Below, piece after piece: positions 1-8,412 of a stretch of DNA of 64,000 nt (position 1 is the first letter of the stretch; every line of letters begins with the position of its first letter). This DNA is from Clostridium_AM tanneri (GTDB taxonomy: Bacteria; Bacillota; Clostridia; Clostridiales; Clostridiaceae). Location of the stretch: positions 154,057 through 218,056 of the forward strand of contig NZ_JARUJP010000005.1 in the NCBI RefSeq assembly GCF_033659955.1, written 5' to 3'. Below the pieces are notes generated by a model, which made no database searches, was not told the DNA's origin, and saw nothing but the letters and a program-made list of their open reading frames with translations. The translations under genes and the position numbers were made by a program.

Positions 1-67
1 ACGTACTGTAGCAAAATATAGAGAGGAAATGGGAATAAAGTCATCTAAGGGGAGAAAGAGATTCTAA
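1..67 (+). CDS. rpoN: RNA polymerase sigma-54 factor, C-terminal end (partial)
   Basis: Only the last 21 codons are inside the window, read in frame from base 2 to the TAA at 65-67. They contain TVAKYREEMGI, which matches the RpoN box that contacts the -24 element of sigma-54 promoters. An rpoN gene just upstream of cggR and gap is a common clostridial arrangement. Everything N-terminal of the box is outside the window, so the call rests on this short motif and on synteny. Confidence 0.8.
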   Translation, partial: RTVAKYREEMGIKSSKGRKRF

Positions 68-137
68 TTCTCCCCATTGTTCACAATTTGTTCATACTTT
101 TTTTGAAAATACTATTTAAAAAATTTTTTATTTAATT

Positions 138-184
138 TATAATATAAGTGGGACAAGAAAAAGTGCACTGGGACATTAAATGAC
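138..184 (+). promoter_or_regulatory. cggR-gap promoter -10 and CggR-type operator
   Basis: A TATAAT hexamer lies at 138-143. Two GGGAC direct repeats start at 150 and 170, 20 bp apart, and each is followed after about 6 bp by a partial complement (AAGT, then TGAC). Known CggR operators in Bacillus use CGGGAC/TGTC direct repeats downstream of the promoter. The arrangement here suggests autoregulation of cggR and the glycolytic genes, relieved by fructose-1,6-bisphosphate. The -35 element is weak. Confidence 0.65.
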
Positions 185-200
185 CAAGGGGGTATTGTAA

Positions 201-1226
201 GTGGAAGATGTGCTAAAATTACAACAGAAGATAGTACCAGAGCTTGTGGAATTACTTGAGAAAAGGTATAACATTCTGAGAACAATATATTACAATCAGC
301 CCATTGGTAGAAGGGTACTTGCTAACAACCTAGAAATTGGAGAAAGAATTGTAAGAACTGAAATTAACTTTTTAAAAGGTCAGAATTTTATAGAAATAAA
401 TACACCAGGCATGACAATAACTAAAGAGGGCGAAGAAATAATTGATAAGCTGAAAGATTTTATACATGCGATGAAAGGATTGTCTGAAATAGAAAAGTTT
501 ATTAAGGACAGCCTAATGTTAAAAAAGGTAATAGTTGTTCCTGGAAATCTTGATGAAGATAAAACAGTAGTAAATGAAATTGGAAGAGCTGCAGCAGGTT
601 ATTTGAAGAGCATAATAGCAGATAAGAGCATAATTGCAATTACCGGTGGCTCTACAATAAAAGAACTGATTGATAACATGCCTAAAATGTCTAGTTTTAA
701 AGATATTTTAGTGGTGCCTGCTAGAGGCGGAATGGGAAGAAATATAGAGACTCAGGCGAACACCCTTGCTGAAAAACTTGCCAGCAAACTAGAGGGGAAT
801 TATAGATTACTTCATGTGCCTGATAACCTAAGTGATAAAGCTATGAGCACTATAATTCAAGAAAAAGATGTTAAAGACATTTTAGACACTGTATATAATG
901 CTAACATTTTAATATACGGTATTGGTAGAGCGGATGAAATGTCCAGAAGAAGGGGATTAATTTCAGAAGAAATACAGAAGATAGAGAACTCTGGAGCAGT
1001 TGGAGAAGCCTTTGGGTATTACCATGATGAAGAAGGAAAAATTGTGTACTCTACACCAAGTATAGGAATAAGAAATGAAGAGATAGGGAAAATAGATACA
1101 TTGATAGCTGTAGCTGGTGGAAAAGAAAAAGCAGAAGCAATTATTTCTATACAAAAAAACTACCATAATAGTGTATTAGTAACAGATGAAGGTGCTGCTA
1201 GAGAAATAATGGAACTTTTAAAATAG
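201..1226 (+). CDS. cggR: Central glycolytic genes regulator CggR (SorC/DeoR family)
   Basis: This 341-residue protein has an N-terminal winged helix-turn-helix (about residues 30-62, with RRVLANNLEIGERIVRTEI) and a SorC-type sugar-phosphate-binding domain (about 90-341) containing GGSTIKEL. The start is GTG at 201, behind the strong site AAGGGGGT at 186-193. In relatives this repressor binds a tandem operator and is released by fructose-1,6-bisphosphate. Its position directly before gap, with an operator-like repeat between promoter and start codon, supports autoregulated control of the lower glycolytic genes. The length is normal for the family. Confidence 0.93.
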   Translation: MEDVLKLQQKIVPELVELLEKRYNILRTIYYNQPIGRRVLANNLEIGERIVRTEINFLKGQNFIEINTPGMTITKEGEEIIDKLKDFIHAMKGLSEIEKFIKDSLMLKKVIVVPGNLDEDKTVVNEIGRAAAGYLKSIIADKSIIAITGGSTIKELIDNMPKMSSFKDILVVPARGGMGRNIETQANTLAEKLASKLEGNYRLLHVPDNLSDKAMSTIIQEKDVKDILDTVYNANILIYGIGRADEMSRRRGLISEEIQKIENSGAVGEAFGYYHDEEGKIVYSTPSIGIRNEEIGKIDTLIAVAGGKEKAEAIISIQKNYHNSVLVTDEGAAREIMELLK

Positions 1227-1280
1227 CCAATAAATTTTATCATATATATAAATTATTTAATTGTTTAGGAGGAGTTTTAC

Positions 1281-2288
1281 ATGATTAAAGTTGGTATCAA
1301 TGGTTTTGGAAGAATAGGAAGAAATGTATTTAAAGCATTAGTAAAAAACTATGCTAATGAATTAGAAATAGTAGGTATAAATGATTTAACAGATGCTAAG
1401 ACATTAGCTCATTTATTAAAATACGATTCATTATACGGAAAATTTGACGGAACTGTAGAAGCTAAAGAGGGTTCAATTGCAGTTAACGGAAAAGAAATAA
1501 AGATATTTGCTGAAAAAGATCCAAAGAATATAGATTGGAATTCAGTAGGAGCAGAAATAGTTATAGAATCAACAGGATTCTTCACTGATGCTACAAAGGC
1601 TAACGCTCATCTTGGAGGAACTGTTAAAAAGGTTCTTATATCAGCGCCAGCTTCAAACGAAGATATAACAATAGTTATGGGAGTTAACGAAGAGAAGTAC
1701 GATGCAGCTAACCACCACATAATATCAAATGCTTCATGTACAACAAACTGTTTAGCACCATTTGCTAAAGTTCTTGATAGAGAGTTTGGAATAGTTAAAG
1801 GATTAATGACAACTGTTCACTCATACACTGGAGACCAAAGATTACTTGATGCTCCACACAAAGATATGAGAAGAGCTAGAGCTGCTGCTGAGTCAATGGT
1901 TCCAACAACTACAGGAGCTGCTAAGGCTGTTGCACTAGTATTACCACAATTAAAAGGAAAATTAAACGGATTCTCATTAAGAGTTCCAACTCCTACAGTA
2001 TCATGTACTGATTTAGTTGTTGAATTAGGAAAAGACGTTACTGTAGATGAAGTAAACGCTGCATTAAAGAAAGCATCAGAAACTGATATGAAGGGTATCC
2101 TTGGATACAGTGAAGAGCCATTAGTATCTATCGACTACAGAGGAGATGAAAGATCATCAATCATCGATGCTATGTCAACAATGGCTATCGAAGGAAACAT
2201 GGTTAAGGTTGTTTCATGGTATGACAACGAAGCTGGATATTCAAACAGACTAGCTGACTTAACTAAATACGTTGCTGATAGACTATAA
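1281..2288 (+). CDS. gap: Glyceraldehyde-3-phosphate dehydrogenase, NAD-type
   Basis: The product is 335 residues. The catalytic Cys is C153 in SNASCTTNC and the base is H180 in TVHSYTGDQ. The Rossmann motif GINGFGRIGR is at residues 5-14, and D35 (GIND) indicates NAD rather than NADP preference. The enzyme converts glyceraldehyde-3-phosphate, phosphate and NAD+ to 1,3-bisphosphoglycerate in the cytosol. TAGGAGG lies 8 bp before the ATG. Codon use is strongly biased, as expected for a highly expressed gene. It lies 54 bp after cggR and probably shares its promoter. Confidence 0.97.
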   Translation: MIKVGINGFGRIGRNVFKALVKNYANELEIVGINDLTDAKTLAHLLKYDSLYGKFDGTVEAKEGSIAVNGKEIKIFAEKDPKNIDWNSVGAEIVIESTGFFTDATKANAHLGGTVKKVLISAPASNEDITIVMGVNEEKYDAANHHIISNASCTTNCLAPFAKVLDREFGIVKGLMTTVHSYTGDQRLLDAPHKDMRRARAAAESMVPTTTGAAKAVALVLPQLKGKLNGFSLRVPTPTVSCTDLVVELGKDVTVDEVNAALKKASETDMKGILGYSEEPLVSIDYRGDERSSIIDAMSTMAIEGNMVKVVSWYDNEAGYSNRLADLTKYVADRL

Positions 2289-2297
2289 GCAGAGAGC

Positions 2298-2352
2298 CTA
2301 AATCTGTGATTTAGTGCGAATCGCTTACTCCTCAGAGGTAACGATGAGGAGT
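2298..2352 (+). other. Stacked hairpins after gap
   Basis: Two perfect inverted repeats follow the gap stop codon. CTAAATC/GATTTAG (2298-2304 and 2308-2314) has a 3-nt loop, and ACTCCTCA/TGAGGAGT (2327-2334 and 2345-2352) has a 10-nt loop. Neither has a U-tract, so mRNA stabilisation, processing or a small RNA domain is as likely as termination. The role is inferred only. Confidence 0.45.
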
Positions 2353-2370
2353 TTCATATATTAATAAAAT

Positions 2371-2413
2371 AGGTCTGGTTTTGTAGTTTTGGCTATAAGG
2401 CCAGACCCTTTTT
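2371..2413 (+). terminator. Rho-independent terminator after gap
   Basis: GGTCTGG at 2372-2378 pairs with CCAGACC at 2401-2407, followed by CTTTTT. The 22-nt loop is long but the stem is G/C-rich. It would end most cggR-gap transcripts before pgk. Confidence 0.7.
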
Positions 2414-2485
2414 AATAAGTTAAGCTATTTGATAGGATTAATGTTTGGAAGTAATTGGTTAGGCAAATGATAGAAACTGATATAT

Positions 2486-2547
2486 AATTGGGAATGGGGG
2501 ATTGGGAGTGAAAATGACCCACTATTCCCAATTCGAAATTCCCAATT
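2486..2547 (+). repeat. Intergenic inverted repeat before pgk
   Basis: The outer arms AATTGGGAAT (2486-2495) and ATTCCCAATT (2538-2547) are exact complements. Inside lie a second ATTGGGAGTG and a second TTCCCAATT, so two alternative foldings are possible. The element ends just before the pgk ribosome binding site. A related AAATTGGGA/TCCCAATTT element follows gpmI. Confidence 0.6.
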
Positions 2548-2567
2548 GAAGAAAAGGAGTGTTATAA

Positions 2568-3764
2568 ATGGCTTTTAACAAAAAGACAATTGAAGATGTA
2601 GAAGTAAAAGGAAAAAAGGTTTTGGTGAGATGTGATTTTAATGTTCCGCTAATAGATGGAAAAATTACTGATGAAAATAGATTAGTAGGTGCAATGCCTA
2701 CTATAAAGTACTTAGTTGAAAATGGTGCAAAAGTAATACTTTGTTCGCATCTTGGAAAACCAAAGGGAGAGCCAAAGAAAGAGTTATCATTAGCACCAGT
2801 TGCTAATAGACTATCAGAAATGCTTGGAAAAGAAGTAGTGTTCGCTGCTGATGACAATGTTGTTGGAGAAAATGCTAAGAAAGCAGTAGCCGAAATGAAA
2901 GATGGCGATGTTGTACTACTAGAAAACACAAGATACAGAAAAGAAGAAACTAAGAATGAAGAGAACTTTTCAAAGGAATTAGCATCACTTGCAGAAGTTT
3001 TTGTTAACGATGCTTTTGGAACAGCTCACAGAGCACACTGTTCAACAGTTGGAGTTACTGAATTCTTACCGGTTTCAGTATGTGGATATTTAATTCAAAA
3101 AGAATTAAAGTTCTTAGGAAATGCAGTTGAAAATCCAGTAAGACCATTTGTAGCAATACTTGGTGGAGCAAAGGTTTCAGATAAGCTTGGAGTTATAAAC
3201 AATCTATTAGAAAAAGTAGATACTTTAATAATAGGTGGAGGAATGGCATATACATTCTTAAAGGCTCTAGGCCATGAAGTTGGAAATTCACTTTTAGAAG
3301 CAGACAAAATTGATTATGCAAAAGAAATGATGAAAAAAGCGGAAGAAAAAGGAGTTAAATTACTGCTTCCAGTAGATGTAACTTACGCTGAAAAGTTTGG
3401 AAAAGATGAAACTCCTATAGTTTCAGAAGGAAGAGATATACCTTCTGATCACGAAGGTTTAGACATAGGACCAAAGAGCGCAGAATTATTTGCTCAAGCA
3501 GTAAAGGAAGCTAAAACAGTTGTTTGGAACGGACCGATGGGAGTATTTGAATTCCCAAGCTTTGCAAAAGGAACTTATGCTGTTGCAGAGGCTATGGCTA
3601 GCTCAGATGCTACCACAATAATCGGAGGAGGAGACAGTGCATCAGCTGTTAACAACCTAGGATTTGGAGATAAGATGACTCATATATCAACAGGTGGTGG
3701 AGCTTCTCTTGAGTTCCTAGAAGGTAAGGAATTACCAGGGATTACTGCACTTAACGATAAATAG
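2568..3764 (+). CDS. pgk: Phosphoglycerate kinase
   Basis: The 398-residue product is full length for bacterial Pgk. The N-terminal substrate signature VRCDFNVPL is at residues 20-28, the basic-patch HLGKP follows, and the nucleotide-site glycine run GGGDSASAV is near the C-terminus. The enzyme transfers phosphate from 1,3-bisphosphoglycerate to ADP. GAAAAGGAG precedes the ATG by 9 bp. The gene is separated from gap by a terminator and a large inverted repeat, so it may have some independent transcription. No promoter is obvious in the spacer. Confidence 0.97.
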   Translation: MAFNKKTIEDVEVKGKKVLVRCDFNVPLIDGKITDENRLVGAMPTIKYLVENGAKVILCSHLGKPKGEPKKELSLAPVANRLSEMLGKEVVFAADDNVVGENAKKAVAEMKDGDVVLLENTRYRKEETKNEENFSKELASLAEVFVNDAFGTAHRAHCSTVGVTEFLPVSVCGYLIQKELKFLGNAVENPVRPFVAILGGAKVSDKLGVINNLLEKVDTLIIGGGMAYTFLKALGHEVGNSLLEADKIDYAKEMMKKAEEKGVKLLLPVDVTYAEKFGKDETPIVSEGRDIPSDHEGLDIGPKSAELFAQAVKEAKTVVWNGPMGVFEFPSFAKGTYAVAEAMASSDATTIIGGGDSASAVNNLGFGDKMTHISTGGGASLEFLEGKELPGITALNDK

Positions 3765-3787
3765 GATTATAACTTAAGATGTAGATA

Positions 3788-3834
3788 GGTATATATAGTA
3801 AATTTTAATACTTGATTAACTATATATACCTTAA
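3788..3834. terminator. Long hairpin after pgk
   Basis: A perfect 12-bp inverted repeat, GGTATATATAGT (3788-3799) and ACTATATATACC (3819-3830), is followed only by TTAAT, so the stem is strong but the U-tract is poor. It lies in a 351-bp AT-rich spacer. Apart from the tpiA promoter and a short ATCCCT/AGGGAT pair (4073-4101), I see nothing else in that spacer. Confidence 0.5.
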
Positions 3835-4036
3835 TCATATTTTAAGCTAGCTTTCAATTAGAATTGTTTAGATTGAATTCATATATCTTAGTCAATTTAA
3901 TTTATAAAAGAAAATGTTAACTAAAAAATTTAGAATATATTTAAATTAAAAAGATGAAAATATTTACATATAAAATAAAAAGAAATAGGGAAGTTATTAT
4001 TAATAAATAATCAAGACTAAAAATTTTAAAATATGA

Positions 4037-4053
4037 CACATATGTGATATAAT
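4037..4053 (+). promoter_or_regulatory. tpiA promoter with CACATATGTG palindrome
   Basis: TATAAT at 4048-4053 is immediately preceded by the perfect 10-bp palindrome CACATATGTG (4037-4046), which sits between the presumed -35 and the -10. A regulator bound there would block RNA polymerase. No good -35 hexamer is seen. Confidence 0.45.
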
Positions 4054-4115
4054 TTATTTATAAATAATAATTATCCCTGACTCTAAAATAAATAAAGGGA
4101 TCGAGGTAGATAATA

Positions 4116-4862
4116 ATGAGAAAATCTATAATAGCTGGAAACTGGAAAATGAACAATACTATAGAAGAAGGATTAAAGTTAGTTGAGGGATTAATACCTG
4201 CAGTAAAGGATGCAAAAGGTGATGTAGTAGTTTGTCCACCATTTATTGCATTAGATGCAGTTTTAAAAGCAGTAAAGGGAACTAACATAAAAGTTGGAGC
4301 ACAAAATATGCATTTTGAAGAAAGTGGAGCATATACTGGAGAGGTAGCACCAGCAATGCTTGCACAAATGGGAGTGGAATATGTAATAATTGGACATAGT
4401 GAGAGAAGACAATATTTCAATGAGACAGATGAAACTGTAAACAAAAAGACTAAGAAGGCATTAGAGCATAACTTAGTACCTATAGTTTGCTGCGGTGAGT
4501 CTTTAGAAGAAAGAGAAGCAAATGTAACTGAAGAAGTTTTAGGAAGACAAATAAAACTAGATTTAGCAGGACTTAAAACTGAGCAAGTTGAAAAAGTAGT
4601 TATAGCTTATGAGCCAATTTGGGCTATAGGAACAGGAAAAACAGCTACAGATGAACAAGCAAACGAAACTATAGCATATATAAGAAGTGTAATAACTTCA
4701 ATGTACGGAAAAGACGCAGCTGACAAAGTAAGAATTCAATACGGCGGTTCTGTAAAGCCATCTACAATAAAAGCTCAAATGGCTCAATCAGACATAGATG
4801 GAGCATTAGTGGGCGGAGCTAGTTTAAAGGCAGAAGATTTCGCAGCAATAGTTAACTATTAA
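4116..4862 (+). CDS. tpiA: Triosephosphate isomerase
   Basis: This is a 248-residue TIM barrel. K11 is in NWKMN, the catalytic H94 in IIGHSERR, and the catalytic base E166 in AYEPIWAIGTG; the phosphate-binding YGGSVKP is near the end. It interconverts dihydroxyacetone phosphate and glyceraldehyde-3-phosphate. The start ATG follows GATCGAGG. It has its own promoter-like sequence after a long spacer, so it may be a separate unit from pgk. Confidence 0.97.
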   Translation: MRKSIIAGNWKMNNTIEEGLKLVEGLIPAVKDAKGDVVVCPPFIALDAVLKAVKGTNIKVGAQNMHFEESGAYTGEVAPAMLAQMGVEYVIIGHSERRQYFNETDETVNKKTKKALEHNLVPIVCCGESLEEREANVTEEVLGRQIKLDLAGLKTEQVEKVVIAYEPIWAIGTGKTATDEQANETIAYIRSVITSMYGKDAADKVRIQYGGSVKPSTIKAQMAQSDIDGALVGGASLKAEDFAAIVNY

Positions 4863-4874
4863 TTCAGAGTGAAC

Positions 4875-4929
4875 AGTTGAAAGTTAAGAATTGATAGGTG
4901 CCCAAACTATTAGCTTTTAACTTTCAACT
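4875..4929 (+). repeat. Inverted repeat between tpiA and gpmI
   Basis: AGTTGAAAGTTAA (4875-4887) and TTAACTTTCAACT (4917-4929) are perfect 13-bp complements around a 29-nt loop. The right arm ends 10 bp before the gpmI AGG site, so a hairpin there could affect translation start or mRNA stability. Confidence 0.6.
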
Positions 4930-4948
4930 TACAAATTTGGAGGTAGAA

Positions 4949-6478
4949 ATGAGTAAGAAACCAGTAGCATTAATCATACTTGACGGATTCGGAATTTCAG
5001 ACAAAGTAGAAGGAAACGCAGTTAAGGCAGCATATAAGCCAAATTATGATAGATATTTCGCCAACTACCCTAATACAGAAATAGGGGCTAGCGGCATGAG
5101 TGTTGGACTACCTGAAGGACAAATGGGTAACTCGGAAGTTGGGCACTTAAATATAGGTGCAGGAAGAGTAGTATATCAAATGTTGACTAGAATAACTAAG
5201 TCAATAAAGGATGGAGACTTTTTTGAAAATGAAGCTCTAAATAAGGCTATAAAAAACGCTAAAGAAAACAATTCAACACTTCATATAATGGGACTTTTAT
5301 CCCCAGGAGGAGTCCATTCACACACAGATCATCTTAAAGGCATTCTAAAATTAGCAAAAGAAAAAGGTGTTCAAAAGGTATATCTTCATGGATTTCTTGA
5401 TGGAAGAGATGTTCCTCCAGCTTCAGCTAAAGAATATATATCAGATATAGAAAGCTTTATGAAAGAGCTTGGAACTGGAGAAATAGCAACAGTATCAGGA
5501 AGATACTATGCTATGGATAGAGACAAGAGATGGGAAAGAGTTCAGCTTGCATACAATGCAATGGTTCTTGGTAAAGGTGAGGAAGCAGCAAGTGCTATAG
5601 AAGCTGTTGATAAATCATATAATGATAACAAAACAGACGAATTTGTACTTCCATCAATAATAGTGGAAGGCGGAAAGCCAAAGGCCACTATAAAGAATAA
5701 GGACTCTGTAATATTCTTTAACTTTAGACCAGACAGAGCTAGGGAAATAACAAGAGCTATAAATGATAAGGTATTTGATGGTTTTGAAAGAGAAACTCTA
5801 GATCTTACCTTTGTATCCTTAACTGAGTATGATATAACTTTAGAAGGTGTAGATGTAGCCTTTGGAAACGAAAGTTACACAAATACTTTAGGAGAATATG
5901 TAAGTAAACTAGGGAAAAATCAATTGAGAATAGCTGAAACAGAGAAATATGCTCATGTAACTTTCTTCTTTAATGGAGGAGTTGAAGAGCCAAATACAAA
6001 TGAAGATAGAGCTCTTATACCATCCCCAAAGGTTGCTACTTACGATATGAAGCCTGAAATGAGTGCCTATGAGCTTACAGAGGAATTATTAAGTAGACTT
6101 GATGAAGATAAATACGACATGATTATATGTAACTATGCAAATCCAGATATGGTAGGACATACAGGGGTAATTGAAGCAGCTAAAAAAGCTGTAGAAGCTG
6201 TAGATGTATGTTTAGGAAAAGTAGTGGATAAAATATTAGAGAAGGGCGGAACTGCATTTATAACTGCAGATCATGGTAATGCAGAGCAAATGATAGATTA
6301 CTCTACAGGTAAGCCAATGACAGCTCATACAACAGATCCAGTTCCATTCCTATATGTAGCAGCAGAAGCTAAACCATTAAGAGATGGCGGTATACTAGCA
6401 GATATAGCCCCAACAATGCTTCAAGTTATGGGATTAGATAAGCCTACAGAAATGACTGGGAAAAGCCTTATAAAATAA
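4949..6478 (+). CDS. gpmI: 2,3-bisphosphoglycerate-independent phosphoglycerate mutase
   Basis: I chose the ATG at 4949 behind TTGGAGG, giving 509 residues, the normal iPGM length. An in-frame GTG at 4898 lies inside the inverted repeat and has no binding site. LDGFG near the N-terminus carries a metal ligand, and S62 in GNSEVGHLNIG is the phosphoserine nucleophile. DGRDVPP and TADHGNAEQM are later metal-site motifs of the alkaline-phosphatase fold. The enzyme converts 3- to 2-phosphoglycerate using Mn2+, and relatives in spore formers are pH-sensitive. Confidence 0.96.
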   Translation: MSKKPVALIILDGFGISDKVEGNAVKAAYKPNYDRYFANYPNTEIGASGMSVGLPEGQMGNSEVGHLNIGAGRVVYQMLTRITKSIKDGDFFENEALNKAIKNAKENNSTLHIMGLLSPGGVHSHTDHLKGILKLAKEKGVQKVYLHGFLDGRDVPPASAKEYISDIESFMKELGTGEIATVSGRYYAMDRDKRWERVQLAYNAMVLGKGEEAASAIEAVDKSYNDNKTDEFVLPSIIVEGGKPKATIKNKDSVIFFNFRPDRAREITRAINDKVFDGFERETLDLTFVSLTEYDITLEGVDVAFGNESYTNTLGEYVSKLGKNQLRIAETEKYAHVTFFFNGGVEEPNTNEDRALIPSPKVATYDMKPEMSAYELTEELLSRLDEDKYDMIICNYANPDMVGHTGVIEAAKKAVEAVDVCLGKVVDKILEKGGTAFITADHGNAEQMIDYSTGKPMTAHTTDPVPFLYVAAEAKPLRDGGILADIAPTMLQVMGLDKPTEMTGKSLIK

Positions 6479-6480
6479 TC

Positions 6481-6518
6481 TTAAATTGGGAATAGGAACT
6501 TTCCTGCTCCCAATTTAA
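6481..6518 (+). terminator. Hairpin after gpmI
   Basis: TTAAATTGGGA (6481-6491) pairs perfectly with TCCCAATTTAA (6508-6518), with a further AGGA/TCCT pair inside. It is followed by an A-rich stretch and then TTTTT. It resembles the AATTGGGAAT element before pgk, so it may be a family of intergenic repeats that also act as a weak terminator. Confidence 0.5.
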
Positions 6519-6604
6519 AAATTTTTACCTCAAATTGACGAAAAATTTATAACATTAGCATAAATTTTGATTTATGCTGATAAAAAACAGGAGGAATGTA
6601 TAAC

Positions 6605-7900
6605 ATGAAAAATTATGTAGAAATTGTTGACGTATTAGCTAGACAAATTCTTGACTCAAGAGCATTTCCAACAGTAGAGGTTGAAGTTGTTTTAGAAGAT
6701 GGGACTATAGGAATGGCAGCAGTACCATCAGGAGCTTCTACTGGAATGTTTGAAGCAGTAGAGTTAAGAGATGATGATAAGACTAAATACAACGGAAAAG
6801 GTGTACTAAAAGCTGTAGATAACGTAAATAACTACATAGCTGAAGAACTTATAGGAATGAATGTATTTGATCAAGTTGCAATAGACAAAACTATGATAGA
6901 ACTTGATGGAACAGATAACAAAGGGAAGTTTGGAGCTAATGCTATGCTTGGAGTGTCCTTAGCTTGTGCTCGTGCAGCTGCTAATTATTTAGGACTTCCT
7001 TTATACCAATATATTGGAGGAGTAAATGCAAAGGTTCTTCCAGTACCGATGATGAATATAATTAATGGTGGAAAGCATGCTGATAATAATGTAGATCTAC
7101 AAGAATTTATGATAATGCCTGCAGGTGCACCAAGCTTTAGTGAAGCTTTGAGAATGTGTGCAGAAGTTTATCATGCATTAAAATCTCTATTAAAGTCAAA
7201 GGGATATGACACTGGTGTTGGTGATGAAGGAGGATTTGCTCCAAACTTAAAGTCAAATGAAGAAGCAATTCAAGTTATAGTTGAAGCAATAGAAAAAACT
7301 GGCTATACTCCAGGAAAAGAAATATTCATAGCTCTAGACCCAGCTTCATCAGAAATATTTGAAGGTGGAAAATATAATTTAGCTGGTGAAGGTAAAGTTT
7401 TAACTCCTGAAGAAATGGCTAACTACTATGTAGATTTAGTAAATAAGTATCCAATAATCTCAATAGAAGACGGTATGGCAGAAGAGGACTGGGAAGGCTG
7501 GAAGATAATAACCGAAAAATTAGGTGATAAGGTTCAGTTAGTAGGAGATGACCTATTTGTAACTAACACAATTAGATTAAAAACCGGTATAGAAAAGGGA
7601 GTTGCAAACTCTATACTTATAAAATTAAACCAAATAGGAACACTTACAGAAACATTAAATGCTATAGAAATGGCAGAAAGAGCAGGCTATACTGCTGTTG
7701 TTTCTCACAGATCTGGAGAAACTGAAGACACAACTATAGCTGATCTAGTTGTTGCAGTAAACGCAGGACAAATAAAGACTGGTGCTCCAGCAAGATCAGA
7801 AAGAGTTGCTAAGTACAACCAACTTCTTAGAATAGAAGAAGAATTAGATGAGATGGGTGAATACAGAGGTTTAAAAGCCTTCTATAATATTAAAAGATAG
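6605..7900 (+). CDS. eno: Enolase
   Basis: The start at 6605 is 11 nt after CAGGAGG; an ATG at 6596 overlaps the binding site and is unlikely. The product is 431 residues. Landmarks are PSGASTG (mobile loop), GDEGGFAPNL, the metal ligands in ALDPASSE and SIEDGMAEEDW, and the catalytic Lys in LIKLNQIGT. It dehydrates 2-phosphoglycerate to phosphoenolpyruvate. One oddity is the N-terminal signature normally read SRGNPTVEVEV, which here is SRAFPTVEVEV (A20-F21). The active-site residues are intact. Confidence 0.96.
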   Translation: MKNYVEIVDVLARQILDSRAFPTVEVEVVLEDGTIGMAAVPSGASTGMFEAVELRDDDKTKYNGKGVLKAVDNVNNYIAEELIGMNVFDQVAIDKTMIELDGTDNKGKFGANAMLGVSLACARAAANYLGLPLYQYIGGVNAKVLPVPMMNIINGGKHADNNVDLQEFMIMPAGAPSFSEALRMCAEVYHALKSLLKSKGYDTGVGDEGGFAPNLKSNEEAIQVIVEAIEKTGYTPGKEIFIALDPASSEIFEGGKYNLAGEGKVLTPEEMANYYVDLVNKYPIISIEDGMAEEDWEGWKIITEKLGDKVQLVGDDLFVTNTIRLKTGIEKGVANSILIKLNQIGTLTETLNAIEMAERAGYTAVVSHRSGETEDTTIADLVVAVNAGQIKTGAPARSERVAKYNQLLRIEEELDEMGEYRGLKAFYNIKR

Positions 7901-7916
7901 TTAGTGTAAATTAAGC

Positions 7917-7951
7917 ACTGCAGCTTTACATACAGTAAGGCTGCAGTATTT
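7917..7951 (+). terminator. Terminator after eno
   Basis: ACTGCAGC (7917-7924) pairs with GCTGCAGT (7940-7947), with an extra TAC/GTA pair inside, followed by ATTTT. Confidence 0.8.
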
Positions 7952-7970
7952 TAGCATGTTAATTATGTCA

Positions 7971-7999
7971 TTGTAATGACCCGGTTAATATGTTAAAAT
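7971..7999 (+). promoter_or_regulatory. secG promoter
   Basis: TTGTAA (7971-7976) and TAAAAT (7994-7999) are separated by exactly 17 bp. They follow the eno terminator and precede the secG binding site by about 20 bp. Confidence 0.6.
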
Positions 8000-8030
8000 G
8001 AAATTTGTGAAAGTGCCAGGAGGTGAATGC

Positions 8031-8264
8031 ATGCGTACTGTTTTAATGGTTATTCAGACTATAGTAGCTATTATATTAATAGCGGTTGTATTAGCACAAC
8101 CAAGCAAGACTAATGGATTAAGTGGATTAGTCTCCGGAGGAACAAGTGAATCCTTCTATTCAAAAAATAAGTCAAGAACTTCAGAGGCAATGCTATCAAG
8201 GGTTACAGTTATATGTGGAATAATATTCGCTATTTTATGCATGGTGCAGAATATAATACAATAG
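8031..8264 (+). CDS. secG: Preprotein translocase subunit SecG
   Basis: The ATG at 8031 follows AGGAGGTG, giving 77 residues; an in-frame ATG at 7998 overlaps the promoter -10. Two hydrophobic helices (about residues 3-22 and 54-76) flank the SecG signature with QPSKTNGLSG and a Gly/Ser-rich loop. SecG is the small accessory subunit of the SecYEG channel in the cytoplasmic membrane. The eno-secG-rnr order is usual in Firmicutes. Confidence 0.93.
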   Translation: MRTVLMVIQTIVAIILIAVVLAQPSKTNGLSGLVSGGTSESFYSKNKSRTSEAMLSRVTVICGIIFAILCMVQNIIQ

Positions 8265-8280
8265 GTTGATTTACATAAAT

Positions 8281-8310
8281 AGAGCGGTCTTGTACCGCTC
8301 TATTTATTTT
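8281..8310 (+). terminator. Terminator after secG
   Basis: AGAGCGGT (8281-8288) pairs exactly with ACCGCTCT (8294-8301) over a 5-nt loop, with the tail ATTTATTTT. Confidence 0.88.
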
Positions 8311-8362
8311 ATAAAATAATAATTGAGTTTAAATACATCTGTTTCAAATAATATATACCGAT

Positions 8363-8391
8363 TTGACTGATGGATAATTTTGCTATATTAT
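8363..8391 (+). promoter_or_regulatory. rnr promoter
   Basis: TTGACT (8363-8368), a 17-bp spacer and TATTAT (8386-8391) make a near-consensus sigma-A promoter. Transcription from about 8398 would leave a leader of roughly 200 nt before rnr. Confidence 0.65.
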
Positions 8392-8412
8392 TAAGGTTAC
8401 AATATAGAAACA

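Noticed and set aside
4898..4948. Upstream GTG start for gpmI
   Set aside because: It lies in the loop of an inverted repeat, lacks a binding site and adds residues absent from the family.
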